A stretch of DNA of 64,000 nt, from contig NZ_JAFFQD010000013.1 in the NCBI RefSeq assembly GCF_016918565.1, forward strand, positions 52,545 to 116,544, in the 5' to 3' direction. The position numbers were made by a program, and so were the translations under genes. Source of the stretch: Desulfogranum marinum. GTDB taxonomy: Bacteria; Desulfobacterota; Desulfobulbia; Desulfobulbales; Desulfobulbaceae. The notes under the pieces are model-generated. The model saw only the letters and a list, made by a program, of their open reading frames with translations. It was not told the origin of the DNA and ran no database searches. Shown piece by piece: positions 1 to 9,800 of this stretch; the first letter of the stretch is position 1, and the number at the start of each line of letters is the position of its first letter.

Positions 1-183
1 AACAGCAAACCCCTCCTGTTGCAACCACTCGTCGATCTGTTTGTCTGAGGCAGTGTCTAAACTCATACAGAGTAGGGTGGTGCGTTGAAGTTCCTCCAAT
101 GCATTGTATAATCTATCAATGTGCTGGGAAAGGATGGCGCGATATCTCTCCTGTTGCCAGCTTAAAGCTTCTATTTCATGCAT
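1..183 (-). CDS. N-terminal fragment of an unknown protein (runs off left edge)
   Basis: An open frame of 61 codons begins with ATG at 183 on the minus strand and has no stop before the window edge. The predicted start is MHEIEALSWQQERYRAIL, followed by a Leu/Glu-rich, probably helical stretch. I do not recognise a domain; short helical leaders of this kind precede sensor or signalling domains in many deltaproteobacterial proteins, but that is only a guess. The ribosome binding site is weak. The frame being open to the edge supports a real gene, but most of it is missing. Confidence 0.5.
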   Translation of the reverse strand, partial: MHEIEALSWQQERYRAILSQHIDRLYNALEELQRTTLLCMSLDTASDKQIDEWLQQEGFAV

Positions 184-340
184 AACTATATCTCTGTAAA
201 AAAGGTAAAAAAATAGAGTGAGATGGTTGTATCTTTTATTCCTGCTGCCTTTGTTTACAGGTGATGACGACGTAACGTCTTTTTTTCAAATATCGATTGA
301 AATGAAGAGTAACGAACAGCAAAGCATTCAACTGCTGCAG

Positions 341-493
341 TTAGGGTTGGAGATTTGCAGTACACCTAATTGTTGACCTACCATTAAGCGCTTTGCAATT
401 CGCAGGTTCATGAGGTAATACCCTAAACAAGTGATTGGCCGAGTGAGGGCCTGGGCCAATCACAGCATTGTAGGCGTCGGTTGTATTTATCAT
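341..493 (-). CDS. small ORF (50 aa) with strong Shine-Dalgarno
   Basis: A 50-codon ORF starts with ATG at 491-493 behind an excellent AAGGAGG ribosome binding site (complement of 499-505) six bases from the start, and ends TAA. The product begins MINTTDAYNAVIGPG and is polar with several Pro, Asn and His and two Cys; no membrane segment or known motif. A perfect 10-bp inverted repeat (431-440 / 454-463) lies inside the frame. I cannot assign a function. The ribosome binding site is the main argument that it is translated; with so short a frame chance cannot be excluded. Confidence 0.35.
   Translation of the reverse strand: MINTTDAYNAVIGPGPHSANHLFRVLPHEPANCKALNGRSTIRCTANLQP
431..463. repeat. 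perfect 10-bp inverted repeat
   Basis: GTGATTGGCC and its complement GGCCAATCAC flank a 13-base spacer. No T-run follows on either strand, so it is not an obvious intrinsic terminator; it could be an RNA hairpin in the small ORF or a protein-binding site. Confidence 0.5.
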
Positions 494-628
494 TAGTGCC
501 TCCTTTTCGGAGAGAGAAGGGGACGGATTAATAGCAATTGATGCTATTTCGGCAATGGATTTTTCAACATTTCAGGCCGATTTTTTATTACCGCATTTAC
601 TACAACATAAGAAGGTATGGCCTTATTG

Positions 629-811
629 TCATTGTCTGCGTTGTATTTCCAGCTTGATCCATTTGAAAGAGTTGCATAATGAACAATGCCGGAGGCCGCT
701 ATGTGTTGTTGAGCAACCAGGAGCTTTGTAAAAAATTTTTAGGGTGAGTCTGGCTATTATGACAATTGTGCCAACTACAATCAGGCCGAGAAAAATTCCG
801 AACGTTACCAT
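629..811 (-). CDS. putative small single-span membrane protein with Cys-rich tail
   Basis: A 60-codon ORF starts at 811 behind a GGAAAGAG ribosome binding site. Residues 3-25 form one strongly hydrophobic helix (FGIFLGLIVVGTIVIIA), followed by a basic tail with three Cys, two in a CSLC pair, and two His. The layout (short membrane anchor plus a Cys/His cytoplasmic tail) is reminiscent of tiny metal-handling or FeoB-associated membrane proteins, but I see no diagnostic signature. It lies downstream of the M20 amidohydrolase on the same strand. Confidence 0.4.
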   Translation of the reverse strand: MVTFGIFLGLIVVGTIVIIARLTLKIFYKAPGCSTTHSGLRHCSLCNSFKWIKLEIQRRQ

Positions 812-836
812 GTGCTCTTTCCAACCTAATGTTAGT

Positions 837-986
837 TTAGCATAAAATTACAATCGGAGGCAAGGTCTCTGCCTTGTTTTCGATCTCAAAGAGTAGTGTA
901 GGGAGGTTGAAATTAAAAGAGTTCTGGACCAGGAACGCCAGCGAAAGGTGCCCTGTTAAGATTACCCAGTAAAAATGTTTGAGCAT
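837..986 (-). CDS. putative small hydrophobic ORF (49 aa)
   Basis: The internal ATG at 986 is preceded by AAAGGAGA at a good distance and gives a 49-residue product starting MLKHFYWVILTGHLSLAFLV, with one hydrophobic stretch. The frame extends further upstream to 1106, but that part has no ribosome binding site and low protein character. It lies between the amidohydrolase and the 60-aa membrane ORF on the same strand, so a small operon is possible. Function unknown; low confidence. Confidence 0.25.
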   Translation of the reverse strand: MLKHFYWVILTGHLSLAFLVQNSFNFNLPTLLFEIENKAETLPPIVILC

Positions 987-1108
987 ACAGAATCTCCTTT
1001 TACCTGGAAGGGCGAATACGATAAAAGGGCGATTGGGTAGGCAAGAAAGAGGATGGTGAGAAAGTAAAGCTCCCTCTGAAGAATGCATCCCAGGGGAGCC
1101 TATCAATC

Positions 1109-2284
1109 TTATTTCAGTAAAGTCAAAGCCATATCACAGAAAAGTTCGACCCCTGTTAAGAGCACGTTTTCATCAAAATCAAATTTGCTGTTATGGAGAG
1201 GGGAGCATCCGGGGTGCCCGGTTCCGAGAAAAATAAAACACCCTTTGGTTTTTTCCAGATAGAAGGACATGTCTTCTCCACCCATGGTGGAGTCGGGAAT
1301 GGTAACCTTATTTTCTCCTACCACCCTGGCTGCGCATTCCCCTGCGAGTGCCGCCATCTCTGTATCGTTGAATGTCGGGGGATAGCCTGTTTTGTAATCC
1401 AGGGTATATTCTGCCCCCATGGATTCGCATACACCTTTGATGATCTTTTCTATTCTTTTCGGCCATGAGACCCAGACGTCCCGGTCAAAGGTTCGTGTGG
1501 TCCCTTTAAGGTTCACCGTATCTGGAATGATATTGTAACTGTTTCCCCCATGTATACTGCCAATGGTGACTACAGTTGGGCTGATTGGGCTCATTTGGCG
1601 ACTGGTTATGCGCTGGAGGGCATTGATTACCTGGGCGGCAGTGTCGACCGGGTCAATACAGAAGTGTGGCATGGCTCCATGACCACCTTTTCCGGTTATG
1701 GTCAGATCAAAAAAATCCATAGCCGCCATCAATGGCCCCTCTTTAACTCCGATCATACCCTTTTCTAAAGCAGGCCAGAGATGAGCACCCAGAGCATAAT
1801 CTACATGGGGGTTTTCGAGGACTCCAGCATCGATCATGGGTTTTGCTCCGCCAGGACCTTCTTCTGCAGGCTGGAACAAGAACTTAATCCGGCCGTTAAA
1901 CCTTTCTTTTATGGTATTGAGAACCAGGGCCGTACCGAGAACCATGGCCATGTGCCCGTCGTGTCCACAAGCATGCATCTTACCCTGATGAGTGGAAGCC
2001 CAAGGTAAGCCTGTTTCTTCAGTCACAGCCAGGCCGTCCATATCCGCTCGGATCATGAGGGTCTTGCCTGTTTCGGTCTTTGGCCCATGACCTTTCATCA
2101 GGCCCGTGAGGCCATATTGGGCGATGCCTGTCTCCAGCTCAAGACCCAGTTTTTTGAGTTGCTCCTCCACAAATGTGCTGGTCTTACGCTCGGTGAACGC
2201 AGTTTCTGGAATACGGTGCAATGTATGTCGGTAGTCGAAAATTGTTGATTTGTGTTGTTCAACAATAGATTTTAGTGCATTCAA
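1109..2284 (-). CDS. M20-family amidohydrolase (hippurate/N-acyl-amino-acid hydrolase type)
   Basis: Hydrolyses amide bonds of N-acyl or N-aroyl amino acids in the cytoplasm; the exact substrate cannot be read from the sequence. The 391-residue length is normal for the M20D group (HipO, AbgB, IAA-amino-acid hydrolases). HACGHDGH at residues 104-111 supplies the metal-binding Cys/His, EEGPGG at 141-146 supplies the catalytic Glu and a ligand, GAHLWP carries another His, and a C-terminal His precedes the end. A lid domain is expected between about residues 185 and 300. It stands alone upstream of two tiny ORFs on the same strand. Class is secure; the physiological substrate is not. Confidence 0.9.
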   Translation of the reverse strand: MNALKSIVEQHKSTIFDYRHTLHRIPETAFTERKTSTFVEEQLKKLGLELETGIAQYGLTGLMKGHGPKTETGKTLMIRADMDGLAVTEETGLPWASTHQGKMHACGHDGHMAMVLGTALVLNTIKERFNGRIKFLFQPAEEGPGGAKPMIDAGVLENPHVDYALGAHLWPALEKGMIGVKEGPLMAAMDFFDLTITGKGGHGAMPHFCIDPVDTAAQVINALQRITSRQMSPISPTVVTIGSIHGGNSYNIIPDTVNLKGTTRTFDRDVWVSWPKRIEKIIKGVCESMGAEYTLDYKTGYPPTFNDTEMAALAGECAARVVGENKVTIPDSTMGGEDMSFYLEKTKGCFIFLGTGHPGCSPLHNSKFDFDENVLLTGVELFCDMALTLLK

Positions 2285-2958
2285 ATTTCTTTTCCGTGTT
2301 ATTCTTCAGCAGTGCACACCAGCGCACGATCGGGCAGGAAAACACTGCGTCATTCAAATTATCCAGCCGGCTTGCATGCATCTGAAGCTCTACTGAACAA
2401 GTTACAAATCGGGGGGAAGGTGAGGTCGTTGATTATTGGCTGAATCGTTATTTTTTCGATAACTTTCATTATTGATACACTGGATGGATGTTCTCTGCAA
2501 ATAATCCGTTTTTGTTGTTTAAAGAGTGGGTTGAGGCTTGCCGGTACTTCGATTTGGGGTGGCCTGTCTTCCATTGGTTGAACAGAAATGATGATATCAA
2601 TTTGGTATCAAACAATATTTGGGTGACAACGATTCATATCTTTATCTAATAAAGTTGGTCCCATGAAACATCGGGGTGGCTGGGCATAAATGAACAGAGG
2701 ACATTTGAGAGGTTCCCGGGGCAAAATAGAAACAGGCTGTCAGTCTGTTTTTGTAACCGGCTTTCAAGTGAAAAAGAATGTGGTGCTGGTGTTACCATAG
2801 AGTTTATGATAACTTTCTAGACTAGCTTATTGCTGTTCCCTTCTTTGTTGCGAGACTATGAAAAGTCAAGAAAAACAAGAATAGTATGTCCTAGCTGTTT
2901 AGTCCGCTGTACACGTTGCCCCCTTTCTCTTTTTCAGCTGTGCAGGAGTAGCTTTACT
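2285..2958. other. intergenic region between divergent genes, no confident gene
   Basis: This 670-bp gap separates the minus-strand amidohydrolase from the plus-strand diguanylate cyclase and must hold both promoters. One minus-strand frame (2359-2574, 71 codons) is open but has no ribosome binding site or recognisable motif. The upstream extension of the cyclase frame to 2830 is Cys-rich and unlike the family. I see no clear terminator, repeat or RNA structure. Confidence 0.5.
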
Positions 2959-4710
2959 ATGTCATTTCAGCTCCATCGGGGAATCCCCGGTTCATCTCTG
3001 CGAATAGTACTGATCGTACCGTACGTAACACTTGTTGTTCTGCTAGCTACAGTGCTTGGAATTTTATCCTATCGGACTGGCAGTGACGCTGTGTTGCTGG
3101 TTTCCAATCACTTACTTGAAGAGACTGCCAGCCGTATCAGTCTGGCCGTGGATAGGCATGTTGTTGGTTCAGTGGCGACACTCAAAGCGGCTTTCCCTGA
3201 GAAGATGGTTGCACCGGATTCAATCGAGCAGGATCTTGAAAATATCAAAACCCGTTTCTGGATAGCCACTTCGTTGCATACTGATCCCAATAACTATGTT
3301 TATTATGGATCAACCAGCGGCCAGGCTTTTGGTCTTTACCGTCACTCTGAAGAACGAGCTGAATTGCGGATTAAGTTTAAACCGGAAGAGCATCGAACCA
3401 TATATTTTTTTGAAGGATTGAACGGGAAACCCGTTCTTAGCCACAAGGAAGAGAAATTATTCGACCCAAGAGTCCGTCCTTGGTTTCAGGTTGCCGAAAC
3501 CAGTGATATCGATATCTGGACTTCCGTATATATTGATTTCGGAACAAATGATCTGGTCGCTACCAGGGCACGTCGGGTCCTGGATGAATTCGGAAATCTC
3601 AAGGGGGTGGTGGCTACGGATATGCCGTTGCGAGCCCTGAATACGTTTGTTAGTTCGTTGGATATTTCCAAGAATGGTATTGCCTTTATCATTGAGCCTA
3701 ACGGAGACCTTATAGCCTCCTCTTGCAGCCCAAATATAAGGAGTCTTAAAGATGGGAAGATGAGGAGATTGAATGCAGCGGAAAGTGAAAACCAGATGCT
3801 GGTTGAGGTGTACAAACAAGTTGAAAAGCGCCGTGCGGGAAACACAAACAAGGTGCAGATAGATCCTTTCTATTTTTATAATAAAGAGGGCGCAAAAGTC
3901 CATGTAGCCTATTCCAGATTTCAGGATCAATCGGGCTTGATCTGGATCAATATTGTGGCAATACCTGACCAGGATTTCATGGGGGGCATTAGTCATAATG
4001 TCCGGCGTACAATTTTCCTGGCTGCTTTGGCTACGCTTTTTGTCGTACTCATAGGACTTTCTATTCTCAATTGGGTTACACGAGATCTCAAAAAATTATC
4101 TTTTGCTGCCAATCAGGTTGGGAGCGGTTCACTCGAACATCCCATCAATATCAGGCGTAGTGATGAAATAGGTGAGCTGGCTCAAAGCTTTCAAGCTATG
4201 CAGCAGCGATTGCAGACGGATCATCTGACAAGACTCCCAAATCGATACGCCTATGAACAAGCGCTCGGAGAAGCGATATGCCGTATTGAATCATCACCGA
4301 TTGAGAAATTCGCAGTTATGTTTATCGATGTGAACGATTTCAAGAAGATTAATGATAAACATGGACACGAAATTGGTGACAATGTACTGATTGAGTTGGC
4401 GCTTCGGCTGCGTACCCAAGTGCGCAAGGAGGATATGGTTGCCCGATTTGCAGGTGATGAGTTTGTTGTTCTTTTTTACGATATCGATTCACGCGACGAT
4501 CTCAAAGTCATTTACAATAAAATAGCTACTGCACTCTCCGAACCTATGCATATGGGAAGTGGTTCCATCAATTTATATGGCGCAGCCATCGGTGTAGCCT
4601 ATTGTCCTGAAGATGGAACCACAGCAAAAGAGTTGCTGATAAAAGCCGACCACGAGATGTATGCCCATAAAGATCAATTGAAACAAATGAAAAATGATCC
4701 GAGCCTCTAG
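2959..4710 (+). CDS. membrane diguanylate cyclase, Cache-HAMP-GGDEF
   Basis: Makes cyclic di-GMP from two GTP in response to a periplasmic signal. I start it at ATG 2959, which has a GCAGGAG site, giving 583 residues; the open frame runs back to 2830 but that part looks non-coding. An N-terminal helix (residues 15-35) and a second near 345-370 bracket a dCache-like sensor region (SVYIDFGTNDLV is typical). A HAMP segment follows, then GGDEF. The active-site loop reads AGDEF (498-502), a common active variant, and RKED at 489-492 matches the inhibitory RxxD I-site, so product inhibition is likely. No EAL domain. Ligand unknown. A GCAATCAC/GTGATTGC hairpin sits just after the stop. Confidence 0.9.
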   Translation: MSFQLHRGIPGSSLRIVLIVPYVTLVVLLATVLGILSYRTGSDAVLLVSNHLLEETASRISLAVDRHVVGSVATLKAAFPEKMVAPDSIEQDLENIKTRFWIATSLHTDPNNYVYYGSTSGQAFGLYRHSEERAELRIKFKPEEHRTIYFFEGLNGKPVLSHKEEKLFDPRVRPWFQVAETSDIDIWTSVYIDFGTNDLVATRARRVLDEFGNLKGVVATDMPLRALNTFVSSLDISKNGIAFIIEPNGDLIASSCSPNIRSLKDGKMRRLNAAESENQMLVEVYKQVEKRRAGNTNKVQIDPFYFYNKEGAKVHVAYSRFQDQSGLIWINIVAIPDQDFMGGISHNVRRTIFLAALATLFVVLIGLSILNWVTRDLKKLSFAANQVGSGSLEHPINIRRSDEIGELAQSFQAMQQRLQTDHLTRLPNRYAYEQALGEAICRIESSPIEKFAVMFIDVNDFKKINDKHGHEIGDNVLIELALRLRTQVRKEDMVARFAGDEFVVLFYDIDSRDDLKVIYNKIATALSEPMHMGSGSINLYGAAIGVAYCPEDGTTAKELLIKADHEMYAHKDQLKQMKNDPSL

Positions 4711-5233
4711 CTTTTGTATGCAATCACATCCGTGATTGCCAACAAAACGAGAAAAAATCTGGGAGGGACTACTTGCATAGAGAGCGGCAAGGCAGACTCA
4801 ATTGAGTGGATTAATTCGTTTAGATACGTCAATGTTCTTTATATGCAAGGCTCATGGGGTGTCTCTCTTGGAGAGATCGTGTCCATTCGGTCTCAATAGT
4901 TTGATCAAAAATACCTTTATTCGTTAAGGCGGTCAGTTGTCAAAATGGTTGACCGAGCCTACAGCCATGCCCACCATGGAAAATATTGAAGCCATCTCTG
5001 CAAGGGGGCATAGTCTGTTTATAGGCATAGGGGCAGGTTTTGGTCGCTTGTTGATTGAGCGAGTAATTCGGCAACCGGTTTTTTGGGGATACCGTAGGGG
5101 CTGTGTTGGGTAAAAGTAGATTGCGGAAAGAGAGGATTTGATCCAGAAGAATTATTTTTTTAGTATTTAAAAAGCAAAGCCCATTTTAGTGCCTTAGACG
5201 AGCGGTGGTGCTAAATAAGGGGTATGTGAGATG
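4711..5233. other. intergenic region with possible decayed coding fragment
   Basis: This gap lies between the convergent cyclase and phosphatidyltransferase genes. A hairpin (4720-4727 with 4732-4739) lies directly after the cyclase stop but lacks a T-run. A 48-codon frame at 4967-5113 (starting MPTMENIEAISARGHSLFIG), open upstream to about 4928, has protein-like composition and may be the remnant of a larger gene; no family recognised. Confidence 0.4.
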
Positions 5234-6538
5234 TTATTTTTCTTGAATGGGATCATGAAGCCATTTTCTTCCCGCAACAATATAGAGCGATACAGAGAAA
5301 AGAATAAAATATCCAAACATCTCTACATTCTTTGTTTTAAGTACAAAGGAGATGGCAACAATAATTGTTGCGCTGGTGAGAAAGAATAACGGTTTGGGGA
5401 TATGTTTGAGGATGACTCGTGCAAAGTGGGCAAAACGAATGTGACTGATCATTAACCCCACTGTACCGGCCGCTATTATCCATAGCAAAATAGGCTCTGC
5501 AACCAAAGCTGCACCAAGAACTATTAATGCACCTGCCGGACTTGGTAATCCATTGAAAACGCCTTCAGGAATATCTGTCCGTTTTTTATCAACAGTAACA
5601 AAGCGAACGAGCCGATAAGCAACTCCGACAAAAAATAAAGTGGCAAAAAGCCATGCCAGATTCCCACCTGATTGAACAATGACATAGGCTGGTGCAAGAC
5701 CAAAACTAACAAAATCAGCAATGTCATCCAAGTAGGGTCCATACTTGGTTCCACCATGTTTTTCCGCCATGCGTCCATCAAAAAGATCAAAAAGCTGACC
5801 TAGGATTATAACAAAAATAGCCCAGGCAAAGAACTTGTTATGAGTCAGAATCAGGCTGGTTACACCACAGAAAAAGTTAAGGGTAGACAGTATATCAGCA
5901 TATAAGCGATTGGGGATAAATTTAAAAACCACCGAGGCAGCAGCAAGAATAATGCAGGCTATAAGTACCTCATCGCCTATATTAACAACAAAAAGCCCTG
6001 AACTCTTTTCTAATAATGAACAAAAAATCATCAAGGTAAAGCAGATGATGGCTTTGATTTTTCCGAAATTATTAGCTGCTACTGAACACTTCATGTATGA
6101 GAGAATGTGTCTGGCTAAAAATTGGCCAAAGAGTTCTATGGCTACAAGTGTCCAGACAAGTTTGATTGACAGAATCCCGGCATAGGCAAAGCCAAGCAAT
6201 GGTGGCAGGTATGTCAGTTTGTCGCACATGGGGTCAAGCCATTCTCCCCATGTGGTTGAGAGGTTACACACCCTGGCCACTGTCCCATCAACACCATCGA
6301 GTATTGCGGCAAAGGTGAAAATAATTATTGCAATAGCCTGAAATCCTGCAAAAAAATAGAGAACATAAGCTACTAGAGCAATCGCTGTGCGCCAGTAGCA
6401 AATTGCATTTGGATGCATTAGCCAGAGATTAGCGTGGATAAAATGCTGCATGGACTGTTTGTGGACTGCTCTGGCAAACCAGTAATAAAAGGCAGCCCCA
6501 AGTGCGGCAGCAAAAGCAATTAAAAGTAATCGTTCCAT
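5234..6538 (-). CDS. fused double CDP-alcohol phosphatidyltransferase
   Basis: Integral membrane enzyme of phospholipid synthesis that transfers phosphatidyl groups from CDP-diacylglycerol to an alcohol. Two complete CDP-alcohol modules occur in one 434-residue chain. In the first, D81-x2-D84-G85-x2-A88-R89...G98-x3-D102-x3-D106 matches the consensus fully. The second has D251, D254, G255, A258, G267, D271 and D275, but Glu259 replaces the usual Arg; its context (SFGLAPAYVI after the motif) is phosphatidylserine-synthase-like. Normal family members are about 200-260 residues with one module. Many hydrophobic helices. The start lacks a strong ribosome binding site. Head-group specificity of each half is inference. 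Confidence 0.85.
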   Translation of the reverse strand: MERLLLIAFAAALGAAFYYWFARAVHKQSMQHFIHANLWLMHPNAICYWRTAIALVAYVLYFFAGFQAIAIIIFTFAAILDGVDGTVARVCNLSTTWGEWLDPMCDKLTYLPPLLGFAYAGILSIKLVWTLVAIELFGQFLARHILSYMKCSVAANNFGKIKAIICFTLMIFCSLLEKSSGLFVVNIGDEVLIACIILAAASVVFKFIPNRLYADILSTLNFFCGVTSLILTHNKFFAWAIFVIILGQLFDLFDGRMAEKHGGTKYGPYLDDIADFVSFGLAPAYVIVQSGGNLAWLFATLFFVGVAYRLVRFVTVDKKRTDIPEGVFNGLPSPAGALIVLGAALVAEPILLWIIAAGTVGLMISHIRFAHFARVILKHIPKPLFFLTSATIIVAISFVLKTKNVEMFGYFILFSVSLYIVAGRKWLHDPIQEK

Positions 6539-6821
6539 GTTATACTCGAAAACGGGTAAGTTCTATCAAAAGGTACGGTTTAAAAAGAGAAAAGTAACTT
6601 CAGTTGATGGCCTGTAATTTCGCCTTAATCTCGATCAGTAACTGTGCCGCAATGCTCCTGATCGTGCGCAGAAAAAACAACAGATTCCGCAGGGTGCGGC
6701 CGAATAGTGACTGAAATATCATTTTCTGAATGCTTGTTTACCATTAAATTGGAGTTTAGTCCATGGGCAGAGAGCGTATTTAGAGCGGTTGGATATCTTT
6801 CATCGATAAGGTGTAAATAAT

Positions 6822-6858
6822 AAAAAAAAGCCCGTTGCAACCAGCTGCAACGGGCTTT
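6822..6858 (-). terminator. intrinsic terminator after the OmpA gene
   Basis: AAAGCCCGTTGCA pairs with TGCAACGGGCTTT around a six-base loop; on the minus strand the stem is followed by eight T residues. It lies 25 bp past the stop of the OmpA/TSP3 gene. Confidence 0.9.
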
Positions 6859-6882
6859 TACAAGGTAAAAGAAGTAAGAGTA

Positions 6883-9800
6883 TTATTCAGCTATCGGGTG
6901 TAATTCCACCCTTCTGTTTTTTGCACGTCCTTCGGCTGTTGCATTGTCTGCAATAGGATCAGCCATGCCATAGCCCTTTGCAACAAGTCGCTCTGCATCG
7001 ATTTCTTTTTCAACAAGGTAATCGACTACAGCCTGTGCACGGAGGTTTGAAACCTGCAGGTTTCTCTCCTCATTACCGACCGAGTCTGTGTACCCTGCAA
7101 CTTCAAGTTGCATTGCTGGGAATTTAAGGAGTGCTGCCGCAACCATGTCCAGGTTTTCCTTGGATGTTGGTGTCAGGTCGGCAGTTCCGGTTTTGAATGT
7201 AACGCCGCTAAGGATGATTTTTTGGGTCGGCTCGCATCCCAGTTCGTTAACAACGCTTCCCTCTGCAGAATCGTTACACAGGTCTGCACGGTCAACAATT
7301 CCGTCTTTGTCGCTGTCAGGCTCACATCCGGTATCATCAACTTTTACACCAGCAGGAGTGTCTGGACATGCATCAGTCGCATCCATTACACCATCCTGAT
7401 CGGTATCAGTACTTTGCTTGGCGAGTTGGTTACGTTCGTCTTTGAGGACGTCGAGTTCTTTTTGCAGTGCTTCTGCTTGCGCCTGAAGCTGAGCAGCAGC
7501 TTCACTGCTGGCAGCTAGTTGCTGTTGCAACATGCTGTTAGATTCTTCCAGGTCTGCAACAGTCTTTTCTGCTGCTACGAGTTCTTCGCTTTTACCTTTG
7601 GCTGCTGCGAGTTGCTTTTCTAGAGCAGCAATTGTCTCTTGGCTCGTAGCCTGTTCTTGAGCAAGTTGCTCGGCAGTGGCGCTTTTTTCGTTGACAGCAG
7701 TTGTCAGGGTAGCAATCTCGGCAAGAGAAGATTGCAGTTTAGAACTGACTGATGCAAATTTATTATCGCTTGCAGCAAGAGATTTGGATACCTCTTGGAT
7801 GTTTCCTTGCAGGGTAGATGCTTCTGCCTCTAAGGAGGCTACCTTCTTCTCTGCAGCTATTTTAGCAGCGTCTGTCTGTTCAACCTTTGCGGTAAGTTCA
7901 GCGATCTGTTTGTCAAGTTGTTCAACTTTTGCAGCCTCTTCCTGCAATGCTTTTATCTGCTCTTGTGCGTCAGTTAAGGCATCATTTTTTTCCTGGACTG
8001 TAGCTGTAAGCGTTTCAACCTGTCCTGCTTTGGCCTGGGCCGTGGTGAGTTGTTCTGTCAAAGCTACCTGTTGTTCTTTGGCTGTGGCAAGTTCCCCAGC
8101 TAAGCCGGTAGCCTGTTCCTGAGCAGCGGCGAGTTCTTCTGTCAATGAGGCCTGTTGTTCTTTGGCTGTGGCAAGTTCTCCCGCCAAGCCGGTAGCCTGT
8201 TCCTGAGCAGCTGTAAGTTCTTCTGTTAAGGATGCCTGCTGTTCCTGAGCTGCGGTCAGCTCCTGATTTACGGTAGAGAGTTGCGCTGTTTGCTGTTCCA
8301 AAGAAGTAGTAAGCTCACTGTTTTTTGCCTGGCTTTCTTCAAACTGCACTTTCAATGCAGTGAGTTCTCCCGCCAAGCCGGTAGCCTGTTCCTGAGCAGC
8401 TGTAAGTTCTTCTGTTAGGGATGCCTGCTGTTCCTGAGCTGTAGTCAGCTCCTGATTTACGGTAGAGAGTTGCGCTGTTTGCTGTTCCAAAGAAGTAGTA
8501 AGCTCACTGTTTTTTGCCTGGCTTTCTTCAAGCTGCACTTTCAATGCAGTGAGTTCTTCTACCTGTGCAGAGAGTTCAGCGAGAGTCGCATCTTTAGCGG
8601 CAATGGATTCTGCATGAAGAGCTGCAGCATTTTCCAATTCTTCAATCAATGCCGGAAGAGGGGTTAATGTCTCAATTTGCGCGTTAGCTTCAGCCAGAGC
8701 CACCTCTTTTTCTTCCAGCGTCGCTTGCAGTGTTTGATTCTGTATCTGCAACTCCTCGACTTGAGTCTGGGTTTCCGCCGCAAAGGCGTCTTTTTCTGCC
8801 TCCAGTGCAGCAATAGCAGTAGTTGCTTCTTCTACCTGTAGTTTCAATCCATCTACAGCTTGCTGGTCGGCAAGCATGCTGTCTATTTGGCCGGCGAGCG
8901 TAAGATTTTCTTCTTTGAGGGCAGTAAAATTACTGGTCATTTCTTGAAGCTGTGTTTCAAGTTCCTCAGACGCTGTTGTTTGTATTGCCAGTTGTTCCTG
9001 AAGTGATGCAACAGTTTCGTTGACACTGTTCAATTTGTCCTGGCTTTCCGTTACTGCGGCTTCGGCCAGCACAATGGCTGATTCAAGTTCGACTATTTTG
9101 CTCTGTGCTTCTGTCTCGGCAAGAGCTATTGCTGATTCAAGTTCGGCAATTTTGTCTTGCGCTTCTTTATTGTCTTGTGCTGCTTGTTCAATTTCGGCTT
9201 GAGCTACGCTGTTTGCATCAGAGAGTGCAGCAATTTTATCAATACCTTCCTGACGCTTAGCTTCTGTCTGTTTCAGGAGTTCGATAGAGGCTGTAAACTC
9301 TTCATTTTTGAGCGCAAGATCAGACTCTAATGCAGCGACTTTTTCCAGCAGGCTGGAGACTTGAGCAGCCTGCTCACTATTGGCCAGTACCAGTGCATCA
9401 AATTCTTGCGTCTTGCTGCGCAGAGCCTGCTGCAGGGATTCACCTTCATTGACTGCTGCTGTAAGAGCTGCTTGTTTTTCATCGATGAAAGTTTGCAGGC
9501 TCGCTATCTGTTCTTCAAAAGGAAGAAGGGATTGTTCTTTTTCCTGACCAAAGCGAAACATGGCTTCTGCCCTAAGATCGGCTTTTTTCAGGTTGTTACG
9601 GGTGATTGCAAGCTGGGACGTAGCATCGGTTAATTTAGCTTTAAGCCGTCCTATTTCGGTGGTCTGTGCCTGAATCTGGTCTTGAAGCTGAGCAAGCTGA
9701 TCTTCATTTTCCTGGACGATTTTGTCGGATTTGGTGTTTGTTAGCTCTGCATCAACCAGGGCTGCTTTAAGTTGTTGGATGGCAGTGCTTGATGCTTCAT

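Noticed and set aside
2359..2574. 71-codon minus-strand ORF in the amidohydrolase-cyclase gap
   Set aside because: No ribosome binding site, no recognisable motif, length within chance expectation.
6625..6840. 71-codon minus-strand ORF between the phosphatidyltransferase and OmpA genes
   Set aside because: Its start lies inside the terminator hairpin of the OmpA gene and no ribosome binding site is present.
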